NCBI GenBank assembly: GCA_039720395.1
Contig: CM077831.1
Coordinates: 12,119,803 to 12,183,802 of the forward strand
Reading direction: 5' to 3'
Source: Liquidambar formosana
Taxonomy: Eukaryota; Streptophyta; Magnoliopsida; Saxifragales; Altingiaceae
DNA: 64,000 bases
The position numbers and the translations under genes were made by a program. Each line of letters opens with the position of its first letter. Positions within the stretch are counted from its first letter, which is position 1. This document shows positions 11,033 through 22,281 of this stretch, piece after piece. The notes below the pieces were generated by a model. That model searched no databases, was not told where the DNA came from, and saw only the letters and a list, made by a program, of their open reading frames with translations.

Positions 11033-12160
11033 GAAGCCCCTCATTGGTGAGCAAGTTTCACTTACGAACCAATGACCAAAAGAACAACCCATTTTTGCCT
11101 GGGGAATTGATTTCGTCAAGATCCACTGGGGAAAAGAGGGTGATCATATCATTGAATTCTTCGAATTCATCATACACAAGCACAAAGGTACTCTTCATAA
11201 GTTCTACAGAACTCTTCTCATACTGTATACCAGTTTCACTGGGGGGACAAGATGAGGTATCCACAACTTACATCGAACTTCGTTCGATGAAAGGTCTTCC
11301 CATACTACACCAGTGACAACTGGTGAATAATACGAGGTATCCATAGCTTACATCGAACTTCGTTCGATGAAAGGTCTTCCCATACTATGCCAGTGACAAC
11401 TGGCGAATAGTACGAGGTATCCATAGCTTACATCAAACTTCGTTCGATGAAAGGTCTTCCCATACTATACCAGTAACAACTGGTGAATAATACGAGGTAT
11501 CCATAGCTTACATCGAACTTCGTTCGATGAAAGGTCTTCCCATACTATGCCAGTGACAACTGGCGAATAATATGAGGTAACACTATGCCGTCAAGGCTAT
11601 TTCAAAATATGAGAAAGATACATCCTTCTCATATTCAAACCATCAAGGTTATCATTCAAATATCAAGGTAATCACATAACACGAGAAAGATCACGTCCTT
11701 CTCTTGCTCAAATCAATCAAGGTAAACACATACCACAGGAAGCCATCAAGGCTATCTCAAAACATGAGAAAGAAACATCCTTCTCATATTCAAATCATCA
11801 AGGTTATCATTCAAATATCAAGGTAATCACATAACACAAGAAAGATCACGTCCTTCTCTTGCTCAAATCAATCAAGGTAAACACATACCACAGGAAGCCA
11901 TCAAGGCTATCTCAAAACATGAGAAAGATACATCCTTCTCATATTCAAATCATCAAGGTTATCATTCAAATATCAAGGTAATCACATAACACGAGAAAGA
12001 TCACAGTCCTTCTCTTGCTCAAATCAATCAAGGTAAACACATACCACAGGAAGCCATCAAGGCTATCTCAAAACATGAGAAAGATACATCCTTCTCATAT
12101 TCAAATCATCAAGGTAAGCATGTTATCATGAGAAAGATTGCATCTTTCTCTCACTAAGTC
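11033..12160 (-). repeat. 3' UTR hairpin-repeat array of element E
   Basis: Four 80-bp units are in exact register: the hairpin CATCGAACTTCGTTCGATG starts at 11271, 11351, 11431 (one mismatch) and 11511. A second hairpin per unit has arms xCCAGT and ACTGGx around GACA/AACA at 11309, 11389, 11469 and 11549; its outer pair alternates A-T, G-C, A-T, G-C. Beyond 11580 a longer repeat (about 160-170 bp) runs to about 12110, made of 'atcaaggt', 'cacgagaaagatcacgtccttctc' type and 'atgagaaagatacatccttctcat' type hairpins. The polypurine tract lies at 11045-11033 on the minus strand. No coding content is supported. Confidence 0.82.
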
Positions 12161-12956
12161 ATCAAGACAAAGGTAAGCTCCAACTTACCAACACACAATA
12201 AGTTCACCAAGTCATCTCACATGGAGGCTATTCATGCCTCAACTCAAACACCCAGTCATATAGGCGACACAATTATCTCATGAAAGCAATCATTCACATG
12301 CATATAGGGAAGGTATCTTTATCCCAAATGACAACAAATCATAGTGACATAGGAGGGAATTCATCCCTAACAATCAAAACCATATGCATAGAGAGGGTTG
12401 TTCAACCCTACTAGCATGCCATGCCCACACAAGGGCCACCAATGCAATCTCTTTCAAATCATTTCATGTCAAACAATGTCAAGATATTCACTCATTTTTC
12501 AACCCAAAACAAGCTTGAGAATCCATCTCAAAGAGGGTTCAAGAGCGCGAATAGGCGAGCAAAGGCCAAACGGGCGCAACGGAGCGAGCAAGGGGGGGTG
12601 ACCACCTGGCTGCTGGTGGCTTGCCGCCCAAGCCCAGGCGGCTTGCCGCCCCATGCTGGGCGGTTACCCGAGGTTGGTGCTGCCCAGTTTGAGGGTTTTT
12701 AAACCCTTGACCCCCTATTTGTGCATTCAAGCCTCCAAGCTCGAAAATAGAGAGCTTCTCTCTCTAGAACTCACTCCATCCTTCTCCAAATTCTCACATA
12801 CATATTCCCATTCAAAGTTTCACTTTCAATTCAAGTTGTGTGCATGAACAAGTCATTCAACAACAAGAACAAGCATCAATCATCAAGTTGCAAGATCAAA
12901 TTCATCATCTTTCTTATCAAACCCATTTTTCTCACATACAAGCTCAACCATCATCA
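12161..12956 (+). promoter_or_regulatory. Region upstream of the antisense PMD-like gene, with GC-rich dyad
   Basis: Positions 12161-12596 hold no recognisable gene. Positions 12597-12672 hold the same nested dyad as the LTRs: GGGTGACCACC (12597-12607) and GGTTACCCGAG (12662-12672) with two internal TTGCCGCC units. The inner units read CTTGCCGCC rather than CTAGCCGCC, so the inner palindrome is weakened. I see no clear TATA box at the spacing seen for the other antisense gene. A CT-rich stretch (12752-12765) and short open frames follow to the likely ATG at 12957. Confidence 0.45.
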
Positions 12957-14878
12957 ATGGCTTCTAGCAATGATTCCAACATCAAGTATCCATATTATGT
13001 GATCAAGAACACATACAAGGCACCAATCTATGATGAATCCCAAGACAAGGTGTTGCTTGAACCCAAGAAGCATCTCTCATATCTCCATTCCCAACATGAG
13101 GTTAGTTCTTCCCAACTTAACATGTTTATCATGAAATCTTGATTTCTATTGGGTAAAATGCATTCCCATGATCTTCTTTTGATTGTTTCTTTCATTGTTA
13201 AGCCAAGTTCATTGATTTGGCAAGGATTGAATGTGCAAAAAGCTTGTTTCCCAATACTTGAGAAAAGATGCCCACCAAGTGTTTGATAAAATGCCAAAGA
13301 GACAAAAACATGTTTAATTCTTGAAAAATCAATTGGTTTGCATTGTGATACAAAGTCAAATGGTCTTGGCAAGGATTTGGTATACAAAATCTTTCATTTT
13401 AATGCTTGAAAACAAGTTACACACCAAGTGTTCAATAAAATGCCCGAAAGGCACAACCATGTTCAATCCTTACAAAATCAATAAATTTGAATACACAAAG
13501 TCATGGGCATTCATTTCTAATTCATTTCATGAATCAAAACCCATATTTTAAAACTTTTGGAAAACCATTTGAAATCAATTACCAATGTATGCCCAATATC
13601 TCTATGTTTTCAATGCTAACTCAATACACAATCTTTTGACATAGCCCGACTTCCAAAGTCTCCGTACAAGGACATCAATAAAGGGGCTCATCTCATGGTG
13701 GAGATATATAGAACATGCCCAACCACGTGCTCGCAAGATAGTAAAGAAGGCGGGTTTTGGGCCCTTCCTAGATGCTCTATGGAACGAGCAATGGGATAGG
13801 TAAGCATTGTTTGCCTTGACAGAGCTATGGTGGGACACCACCAACACTTTCCATTTTAGCTTCGGGGAGATGACCATGACTCCTAAGGATTTCACCATGA
13901 TAACTGGGTTGAGCTTGAAAGGCGAGCGCTTGGAATACTACGAGCAAGCCAATATGGATCAGAACTACATAGTAGCTCTACTCGGGGTTGAAGCGGAATT
14001 AAGCCCAAAAGGTGTGCGTCGTACTTGGCTCTACAACACCTTTGCCACTGAAGAAGAGAGTGAGGGGACGGATCCCAAATACATTGTGAGAGCTTTCTTG
14101 CTCTACATGATTTCATGCACCTTCTTTGCGGGCACCAATGACATGGCTCGACTAGAATTGCTAGCTAGCATGGAGGATGTGAACAAAATTGGGAGATACA
14201 ACTGGGGTGGGGCTGCTTTCGCAAACATGTATCGCTCCATGACTGACATGTCCCGAGGAGTTGCAAAGAACTTTGGGGGACTTCCTTTCGTTTGGGAGGT
14301 AACAAGGAACATTCAATTCTCTATTATTTCCCGAAACTTAACACATACATGATTTCCTCTATATTTTTTTTCTTTTGATTTTCCACAGATATGGTACTAC
14401 GAGTACCTGAACAATATGTCGCCCAACTCTTGCTAGTGATGCCATGTCATGGCCCATCCTTCAGAATTACGCTCCATCTTGCTTGGCTACAAGAGCCTCC
14501 AATCGCCATGATTATGCCCATGCAAGGGCATATCTTGCCAGCTTGACTGCTGATATGGTAGAATCTTTCTTTCTCTTTATCTTTTTTTTTTATCTTTCTT
14601 TTTTCATTTCTCATTTCAAACTCAACAGGTGGAATGGGATCCATGGAGGCTGTGGGAGCATAGGCTTCCCGAGAAGTACTCCTCTTGTTTGGAGTTGACA
14701 AGCAAAAGGGTCCTTTTTTAAGGCCCCACAGGTAGGTACTGGTATCTTGGGGAGCGATTCCTGAGACAAGTCCATGGAAATATGAATGCAGCTGTGACAC
14801 CTTCCATGCCACCAAAGAACATGAGGCATACTAGCCACTTGGTGGGGGATGAACTAGAAGAGGCTCTAAGGGGTTGGG
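12957..14878 (+). pseudogene. Antisense plant-mobile-domain (MAIN-like) pseudogene, 5' exons
   Basis: This is a multi-exon gene on the strand opposite to gag-pol. Exon 1 is 12957-13100 (ATG, 48 codons, ends CATGAG|GT). Intron 1 is 13101-13644 (ends ACATAG). Exon 2 is 13645-14298, in frame, with the plant mobile domain (PMD) signature AGFGPFLDAL, then TELWWDTTNTFHFSFGEMT and ITGLSLKGE. Introns 14299-14388 and 14558-14628 have GT...AG ends. Later exons carry WDPW and RYWYLGERFLRQ. Disruptions: a TAA at 13801-13803 in the middle of the domain, a TAG at 14434-14436, and probable frameshifts near 14436 and 14710. The reading frame runs into element B at 14878 and resumes at 24529. PMD proteins (MAIN, MAIL1) affect silencing and are known from both host genes and retrotransposons; that is family knowledge, not shown here. 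Confidence 0.72.
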
Positions 14879-17139
14879 TGTAATGCCCGCATCATTTAAT
14901 TAGGATAATCTCACCTTTAATGCATGATTTACATGTATATTAGTTGTTTTGTCGGGTATTGTGGTGCATAGGCATCACATGGGTACGATGTTGACATGTT
15001 TATGATTTCACACTTTTAGACTGCTGAAATTTGGCTAAGTGTTGGAAAAAAATGGATTTTCGAAAAACTTCGTTTTTAAAGATAATTTTTGGCGGTAATG
15101 GAAGTTTATAATATTATAAGATATATGTGATTTTATGGGATTTTATTATCACGTTTCGATCGGTTTCCTCGTATGTTTGTTTTTGAAAAATCTGTCGGGA
15201 GTCGGATTTTGTACTAAAACTTGAAAATGAGATTTTGATTTACTTGGAATTTGATTTTTTTGATATTTTATTTGGATTCAAATAGGGGGTTATTTGCTTA
15301 TTTTCATTAAATAACTTAAAGTAAATTACTTAAATGTTTTTAATGTAAATAAGGTAGTGGTAAGTACTGTGGGAGTTTATACACATTTGCCTGAGTTACT
15401 GGGCATTTTCAGCAAGTGACGATCGATCCTAACCTTGGGACGATCGATCGTCAGTGCCCCGGAAATGCAATTTTGCCTCTGTTTTTCACGATCGATCGTA
15501 CCCTCAACCTACAATCGATCGTGCATCGCGGATTTTGCAAATTTTTTTGCGTAAATGACGCATATGCCCCTCACCCCTTATAAAACCCTCATATCACGAT
15601 TCTAACACCCATTTTCAGCATTTTGAGTGTTAGGGACTTGAGAGAGGAGGAGAGAGAGAGGAAAGATAGGAGAGAGAAAGGGAGTGTTTGGAGAGAGAAA
15701 ATCACATTTTTCTCTTGCATGCATGGGTTTTTGACTCTCTCTCCTCATGTCTACGTTTGGATTCACGTTCTAGGGGCTGGATTTGAAGATCTACACGTGC
15801 ATTGAGAGGATTCAAGCCTGATCTATAGAGTTTGGAGCTCATTCATGCTTTCTAGGCTCAGATCTGACCTTCCCAACACATTTTCTCTACGTTTGGTGCA
15901 ATATATGTGAGGTAGGTGTAATTTTCATGGGTTTTAACCGTAGGGATGATAATGGGTTAGTATATAAGCCCATATATGTTGGACAAAAACATATTTTGGT
16001 GTTATTTATGAGTTTTTGTGATTATTGGGTGTATTATCATGTATATTTTGTAATGCATGTACTGAGGGGTCTAGTTTACATAACCCTATATTTAGGAATA
16101 TTAATTTTGGGAGTATATGGGTTGATATACTTGTCATATTTTGGTTTATTTGGAAGGTACATGCTATGTAAATTCTTGTTGGTCTATATTTTATATGTTT
16201 TACATAGCTCCCACATGTTATATAATTATGAAATAATTATATATTGTTGATTTTTGGAATAACTGACACGTGTATGAGTTTTTATGCTCTCATGGCATTC
16301 ATTGGCATAAAATGCATGAAATGGACTTAATTAATTACTTGGTAAAAGTATATTAAAGGGTCATTGGATTTGGACTACTAGCGGTCAAGGGACTTAGCGG
16401 TGTTTTCCATTCCTTTGGTCCTGGGTACTTTCCGGTTCCAGGTAGGGACCCTTGTGTTCCCGAATCAGAGGCTACTTTCCGGTTCCAGGTAGGAACCCTT
16501 GTGTTGTCCTCTTGGAGGTGGGTTTAAATCCTCCGTTTCCGCGCGAAGACTCCTGCGGGAGTGGTTGGTAATGATGGATTATGTTAAATGGACATGAGTC
16601 GCATATCATTCATGACATTGCATGGGTTTTAATTATTTTCAGCATGATTTTAATTCGTTATATTATCATGCTTTGGTTATTTCTATATGAAAATTATATC
16701 TACTGAGTTTTATACTCACTCCTATGTTTATAAACCTTTTTCAGATGATTTCATAGCTGGGGAGACCTCGCCTTGAGGTGCTATGCTTTGATGGGAAAAA
16801 TTTTAATATTATGGATATGTATTAACTAAACACTATGTATTCGGCCAATGGCCGCTAGACACGTAATAACTCATGGTTTGTAATATTTTATTTTCGTAGG
16901 TTTCTTCATATGGTTTATTTAGCATGTGATGATACCAATGATGGATGATAGGAACTTTTATAACTCTTTTACACAGGATTTTGTTACGGTATGTTCCATT
17001 TACGAATAGGTCATGCCGAAATTTTTATTAAAATTACCGGTTTTCTAACACGTGCCATTCACGTGCTTCCTAAATGATTTTCTTAATTAAACTAGATTTA
17101 TTAATATTGATCACGGCTTAATTAATTTGGGTCGTGACA
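14879..17139 (+). mobile_element. 5' LTR of element B
   Basis: Begins TGTAATGCCCGC and ends GGTCGTGACA. It contains four copies of a CGATCGATCG-type palindrome (15418-15522) and a TATA box (TATAAAA, 15579-15585), then a GA-rich tract. A 107-codon open frame at 15927-16250 is present in both LTRs, but it is AT-rich, hydrophobic and without family features, so I do not annotate it as a gene. Confidence 0.93.
15418..15585 (+). promoter_or_regulatory. LTR promoter of element B with repeated CGATCGATCG palindromes
   Basis: Motifs: ACGATCGATC (15418), GACGATCGATCGTC (15439-15452), ACGATCGATCGT (15488-15499) and ACAATCGATCGT (15511-15522). The TATA box lies 57 bp after the last. The 3' LTR has the same set at 22822-22926, with the fourth still CpG-intact (ACGATCGATCGT). 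The difference fits loss of a methylated CpG in one copy. Role as an enhancer is inferred from position. Confidence 0.5.
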
Positions 17140-17388
17140 ATTCTTTTTGGTATCAAAGCTTGCTAGTAGGTCCATATGGGAGTATACCTGTATAATTATA
17201 ATTAACATGTAGGGATAATAACATGTTGATTGAGAATTTTTTTTGTGTTCTATGCGAACCTAGAAACCTGTTAGGTTACACATGTTGGATAATTTATTGG
17301 GTGTTAATGATTTGGTGTGCACGTAGTATAATATAACACACACTAGAGAACAATGTTCTATCTATGGTATATATATGATAGTTTGTTT
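17140..17388 (+). other. Element B leader and primer-binding site
   Basis: Eight bases after the LTR lies TGGTATCAAAGC (17148-17159), which resembles the initiator-Met PBS TGGTATCAGAGC with one difference. The rest is a short AT-rich leader without coding content. Confidence 0.7.
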
Positions 17389-18690
17389 ATGTCTACTAGA
17401 ATGCCAAGGAACACTCGTAACAGTCGTCGTGCCGCTGAAGCCCGGGCTCGGGCTGAAGCTGAAGCACAAGCACGAGCTGAGGTTGAAGCCAATGCACAAG
17501 ACCCACCACAAGTCCCAGTTGGGGAACAAGTTGGAAACCCTCCACCTATACAAGAAAATTTCAATCCGGCTCAGTTGGATGCCCTTTTTGCTGCCATGCA
17601 AAGGCTGCAGGCTAACTTAGCCACTAACACTTATCAGAATCAGGACCCAGAGTTGGTCGAGTTGACTCGGAAGTCACTGTTAAGGAAGGAGTTTCATGAA
17701 GTCAAACCCTCTAGATTTGATGGGGACCACGACCCAGCAAAGGCTGATCAATGGATTCGTAGGGTGAAAGCTGACTTGAAATTAGCCCGTATACCCAAGT
17801 CCTATTGGGTGGAATTTGCCTCTAGCTTGTTCACTGACATGGCTGAGGATTGGTGGACTAGCCAAGGTTCACTTGAAGAGTTGGGAGCTATGACTTGGGA
17901 GCAATTTGAGTCTAAGTTCAACGATAATTTTTATCCGGAAGCCTTCAAGAACAATAAGATTCGGGAACTGATGAATTTGAAGCAAGGGGAGATGACTGCT
18001 CAAAAGTACACTTCCAAGTTTGTGGAGTTGTGTAGATTTTCTGTGGGAATGAATGCGGATGAGAAAGAAAAGTGTAGGAGATACGAATGGGGTTTGAACC
18101 GTACTTTGCAAGGCAAGGTGAATCATTTAATGATTAATGATTTTAAAAGACTTGTGAGCTCTGTTTTAGCTGCTGAAGAGGAACGCCTGGGCTATAGAGA
18201 AGACAGGGCTCTAGAGAGAGAACGCAGAAGGAATAATCCACAACCACGAAAGGATGGTGCTAGTGGTTCTGGTACGGGGAAGAAGCCACAACAGCAGGGT
18301 GGAGGTTTTGTAACTAATCCCAACCTTCGTCCTAAAGGGATTCAGTTCAAACCACCTCAACCAGGGAAGAATAGTAGTAGTAGCAGTTCCAGTGGAAGTA
18401 GTGGAAGCCAGAAGACATGTTTTCACTGTAAACAGAAGGGGCATATCAAACCTAATTGTCCATTGTTGACTGGGGGTTCATCATCCTCCCGACAACCATC
18501 TGTGAATTCCCCACCACCATATTTCCCCCAACAAGGATATGGTTATCAGGGACAATCACCAATGCCAGTGCATTCTCAGTCCTATTTCATGCCACCCCCA
18601 TATTATGGACAACAACATATCACCCAGCCGTACCAACAACAATATTATCAACCACCTCAGTACCCACAACCTCAATACCAATCACCGTAA
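17389..18690 (+). CDS. Element B gag polyprotein segment
   Basis: Nucleocapsid/capsid part of the gag-pol frame. The likely start is the ATG at 17389 or 17401 (MPRNTRNSRR), since chromovirus gags begin with such a basic N-terminus; an upstream ATG at 17353 is less likely. An Ala/Glu/Arg-rich N-terminus is followed by a capsid domain (WIRRVKADL, then ADEKEKCRRYEWGL), a Gly/Ser/Gln-rich linker and a canonical CX2CX4HX4C zinc knuckle (CFHCKQKGHIKPNC, encoded near 18418-18459), then a Gln/Pro/Tyr-rich tail. The TAA at 18688-18690 sits in a poly-Gln context and is probably a CAA-to-TAA change, because the frame continues through a Gly/Arg-rich linker into protease at 18799. Confidence 0.85.
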   Translation: MSTRMPRNTRNSRRAAEARARAEAEAQARAEVEANAQDPPQVPVGEQVGNPPPIQENFNPAQLDALFAAMQRLQANLATNTYQNQDPELVELTRKSLLRKEFHEVKPSRFDGDHDPAKADQWIRRVKADLKLARIPKSYWVEFASSLFTDMAEDWWTSQGSLEELGAMTWEQFESKFNDNFYPEAFKNNKIRELMNLKQGEMTAQKYTSKFVELCRFSVGMNADEKEKCRRYEWGLNRTLQGKVNHLMINDFKRLVSSVLAAEEERLGYREDRALERERRRNNPQPRKDGASGSGTGKKPQQQGGGFVTNPNLRPKGIQFKPPQPGKNSSSSSSSGSSGSQKTCFHCKQKGHIKPNCPLLTGGSSSSRQPSVNSPPPYFPQQGYGYQGQSPMPVHSQSYFMPPPYYGQQHITQPYQQQYYQPPQYPQPQYQSP

Positions 18691-19690
18691 CAGCAGCAAC
18701 CACTACAGGGATATGGTCAGCAACCCCAGAACCGCCAGGGGCGTGGTGGAGGTGGAGGTGGTAGTGGAAGAGGACAGGGTAATCGTCAGCATGGGCGAGT
18801 GTTTGCTATGCATCGCCAGGAAGAGGGAGCTTCTAATGCAGTGGTTGAAGGTACATTCCTAGTCTTTGGAGTATGGGCTAAAGTTTTGTTTGATCCGGGA
18901 TCCACACATTCATTTATTTCTTCATCGTTTGCTAATACTTTGGAATTGAAGTATGATGATTTGGGTTTTACATTGGAAGTAGATACTCCTCTTGGGAATT
19001 GTTTCATGACTAGTTATATTTGCCGTGAATGTTGTATTAACATTGTGGGTCAGGAGATGTTGATAGATCTCATCATTTTAGATGTATCTGGTTATGATAT
19101 CATCATTGGCATGGATTGGTTAGCCAATTATAGAGCTGTAATGGATTGTTACAAGAAGAAGGTAACTTTCCATAACTCTAGTGGTGAAGTTTTCTCTTTC
19201 TATGGAGATAAACATACTCTCCATCCGGATATCTTGTTTGATATCCAAATTCAGCGTTTCAAGAGGAGTAGTTATTTGAGTTTTCTAGCGGCAATCAAGG
19301 GTGAAGATGCTGAGGGCATACATCCCCACCACATTCCCATTGTACGGGAATTTCTTGATGTATTCCCAGATGAATTACCAGGTTTGCCCCCTAAGAGGGA
19401 GGTAGACTTTACTATTGATTTGCAACCGGGAACGGGACCTATTTCTATTATGCCATATAGAATGGCTCCTGTTGAGCTTCGAGAGCTGAAGACTCAGATT
19501 GAAGAACTCAAGGCGAAGGGTTTTATCCAAGAGAGTAGATCACCATGGGGCGCACCTGTACTTTTTGTGAAGAAGAAGGATGGGTCCTTGAGATTATGTA
19601 TTGATTATAGACAGTTAAATCGTGTTACCATCAAGAACAAGTATCCATTGCCTCGTATTGATGATTTATTTGACCAGTTACGCGAGGTCC
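18691..19690 (+). pseudogene. Element B protease and RT N-terminal part
   Basis: In the same frame as gag. An RGG-like linker leads to an aspartic protease whose active-site region reads [13 protein letters not shown] (a D-P-G-S variant of D-[ST]-G), followed by a conserved IIGMDWL. RT then begins with [12 protein letters not shown] and includes [27 protein letters not shown]. The frame is lost at about 19688-19691, where a run TCCC carries one extra base relative to the expected reading; the sequence resumes in the next frame with [11 protein letters not shown]. In the cell, protease matures the polyprotein and RT copies the RNA inside the particle. Confidence 0.85.
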
Positions 19691-20926
19691 CAGTTCTTTT
19701 CCAAGATTGACTTGCGTTCTGGTTATCATCAGATGCTTGTTCGAGATGAGGATGTTGAGAAGACTGCTTTTAATTCTTGATATGGCCATTATGAGTTTTT
19801 GGTGATGCCTTTCGGATTGACCAATGCACCTGCAGCTTTTATGGACTTAATGAATCGTGTGTTTCGTCCTTATCTAGATCAATTTGTGGTTGTATTTATT
19901 GATGATATTTTGGTATATTCGAGGACTCAAGAGGAACACGCACATCATTTGGCAATTGTATTGCAGACTTTAAGAGAGCATAGGTTGTATGCCAAGTGGG
20001 AGAAGTGTGACTTCTGGTTGAACCAAGTGAAGTTTTTGGGACACATAGTATCTGAAGAAGGTATTGCAGTAGACCCGTCCAAGGTTGAAGCTATTTTGAA
20101 TTGGCCTAGACCCAGGAACGTGACTGAGATTCGCAGTTTCCTAGGTTTGGCAGGTTATTATCGGAGATTTGTAGAAGGTTTCTCTAGCATTGCTGCACCT
20201 CTTACGAGGTTAACCAGGAAAGATGTACCCTTTATTTGGGACGATGTTTGTGAGGAAGCATTTGAGGAGTTGAAGTCTTGCCTGACCTCTGCACCAGTTT
20301 TGATCATTCCAACTAGTGGGTTGGGATATACTGTGTATTGTGATGCATCCTTGAGTGGATTAGGATGTGTATAGATGCAGACTGAGAGAGTTGTTGCATA
20401 CGGTTCTAGACAGTTGAAGCCGCATGAGATAAATTATCCTACTCATGATTTAGAACTTGCAGCTGTAGTGTTTGCACTGAAACTTTGGAGATGTTATTTG
20501 TATGGTGAGAAGTTTGAGGTCTTTTCTGACCATAAGAGCTTAAAGTATATTTTTACCCAAAGGGATTTGAATCTCAGGCAGAGAAGGTGGGTGGAGTATT
20601 TGGAAGATTATGATTTTGAATTGAAGTATCACCCGGGGAAGGCTAATGTTGTAGCAGATGCTTTGAGTAGGAAGTCTTGTGGGACTTTATATAGTATTTA
20701 TGTCCACCATTGGAGGATGGTAAATGCCTTGTGTGACCATAATTTGTTTGTCGGTGGTTTGGCAGGTAAAGAATGTGTCTATAATTTGGTGAGACCTTAC
20801 CCCATTCCTAAGATTGTGAAAGCTCAATATGAAGATCCTAAGTTGGTGGATATCCGTGGTAGATTACTAAATGGTGAAGATGTATCTGGATGGACCATAG
20901 ATCCTAATGGTGGTTTGAGGTACTAG
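19691..20926 (+). pseudogene. Element B RT palm/thumb and RNase H
   Basis: After the frameshift the RT palm reads [11 protein letters not shown], then a TGA at 19778-19780 (probably CGA to TGA), then [14 protein letters not shown] and the catalytic box FIDDILVYS (an F-I-D-D form of YVDD). The thumb has [11 protein letters not shown] and [12 protein letters not shown]. RNase H follows with [13 protein letters not shown], a TAG at 20372-20374, then [33 protein letters not shown] and ADALSRK. The segment ends at a TAG (20924-20926), probably from CAG. It is one continuous frame apart from these stops. Confidence 0.87.
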
Positions 20927-22234
20927 AATAGACTTGCAGTTCCATGTAATGAGAAGATTAAGGAAGAAGTTCTTAGTCTTGCTCACCGATCGAAGTTTTC
21001 TATTCATCCAGGCAATAATAAGATGTATAGAGACTTAAAAAGGCAGTTCTGGTGGAAAGGTATGAAGTGTGACGTGGCAAGGTTTGTTGCTAAATGTTAC
21101 ACGTGTCAACAGGTTAAAGCTGACCATAGGAAGCCTTTTGGGCAGTTGCAGCCTTTACCACCGCCTCAGTGGAAGTGGGAGGAAATCACTATGGATTTTA
21201 TCAGTGGGTTGCCGCGCACTCAGAGAGGTCATGACACTATTTAGGTGGTAGTAGACCGTTTGACCAAGTCCGCTCACTTTATGGCTGTGCGATCGACTGA
21301 CTCAGCCGAGAAGTTGGCTCGGTTGTACATCAGAGAGATAGTACGTTTGCATGGGGTCCCTAAATCAATCGTATCTGACAGAGATCCTCATTTCCTTTCT
21401 CAGTTTTGGCAGAGTTTACAAAGGGAGTTGGGTACTCGATTACACCTTAGTTCAGCCTATCATCCACAGACAGATGGGCAGACTGAGCGTGTTAATCAAA
21501 TTTTGGAGGATATGTTGCGAGCATGCGTTTTGGACTTTAAGGGAAGTTGGCAAGAACACTTGGCTTTGGCAGAGTTTTCTTACAATAACAGCTTTCAGGC
21601 TAGTATCGGGATGGCACCTTTCGAAGCGTTGTATGGGAGACCATGTAGATCTCCTATGTGTTGGGCAGAGACTGGTGAAGGAACTTTACTGGGACCAGAG
21701 TTGATTCAGGAGACCACAGATAAAGTCAAACTCATCAGAGAGCGACTTAAGACAGCTCAGAGTAGGTACAAGAGCTATGCTGATAAGCGACAAACACCTT
21801 TGACCTTTCAACTTGGAGACTTTGTAATGTTGAAAGTGTCACCCCGAAAGGGAGTGTTTCGTTTTGGCAAGAAGGGGAAGCTTGCACCACATTTCATTGG
21901 ACCATTTAGGATCATTGGCACTAGAGGTCTCAATGCTTATGAGTTGGCATTACCATTGCAGTTTGGTAAAGTGCACAATGTGTTCCACGTATCCATGTTA
22001 CGCAAGTATGTTCATGATCCATCTCATGTGATTGATTGGCAAGATATAGAAGTGGAGGAAGATGCTACCTATGCGGAATATCCTATCCGGGTTTTGGATT
22101 ACCGTGAAAAGGTCTTACGTGGTAAGACTATTCCTTTGGTAAAAGTGTTATGGAACCATCATGGCGAAGAAGAAGCTACTTGGGAATTAGAGTGGTTCAT
22201 GCGTGAAACCTATCCATATCTGTTCGACAATTAA
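20927..22234 (+). pseudogene. Element B integrase with chromodomain-like C-terminus
   Basis: The zinc-binding H2C2 region comes first, with CYTCQQVKADH. The DDE core begins MDFISGLPRTQRGHDTI, is interrupted by TAG at 21242-21244 (likely TGG to TAG), and continues VVVDRLTKSAHF, SDRDPHFLSQFW and HPQTDGQTERVNQ with the catalytic residues visible. The C-terminus has the GPF motif region (HFIGPFRII), HNVFHVSMLRKY, and a chromodomain-like tail with KVLWNHHGEEEATWE. Such tails direct integration to heterochromatin in chromoviruses. The last ORF of 329 codons is uninterrupted. Confidence 0.88.
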
Positions 22235-22267
22235 GGTAAGAATTGAATTCGAGGACGAATTCTCTTT

Positions 22268-22281
22268 TAGGAGGGAGGAAT
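22268..22281 (+). other. Element B polypurine tract
   Basis: The purine-rich stretch aggagggaggaat immediately precedes the 3' LTR and would prime plus-strand synthesis. Confidence 0.75.

Noticed and set aside
1..12160. Foldback or MITE-type transposon with long terminal inverted repeats
   Set aside because: Arms are LTRs with 3' UTR arrays and the middle is gag of a related element; nested head-on insertion explains it fully.
15927..16250. 107-codon ORF present in both LTRs of element B (also 23310-23633)
   Set aside because: Its presence twice follows from LTR identity. Composition is AT-rich and hydrophobic with no family features, and it lies in the LTR downstream of TATA.
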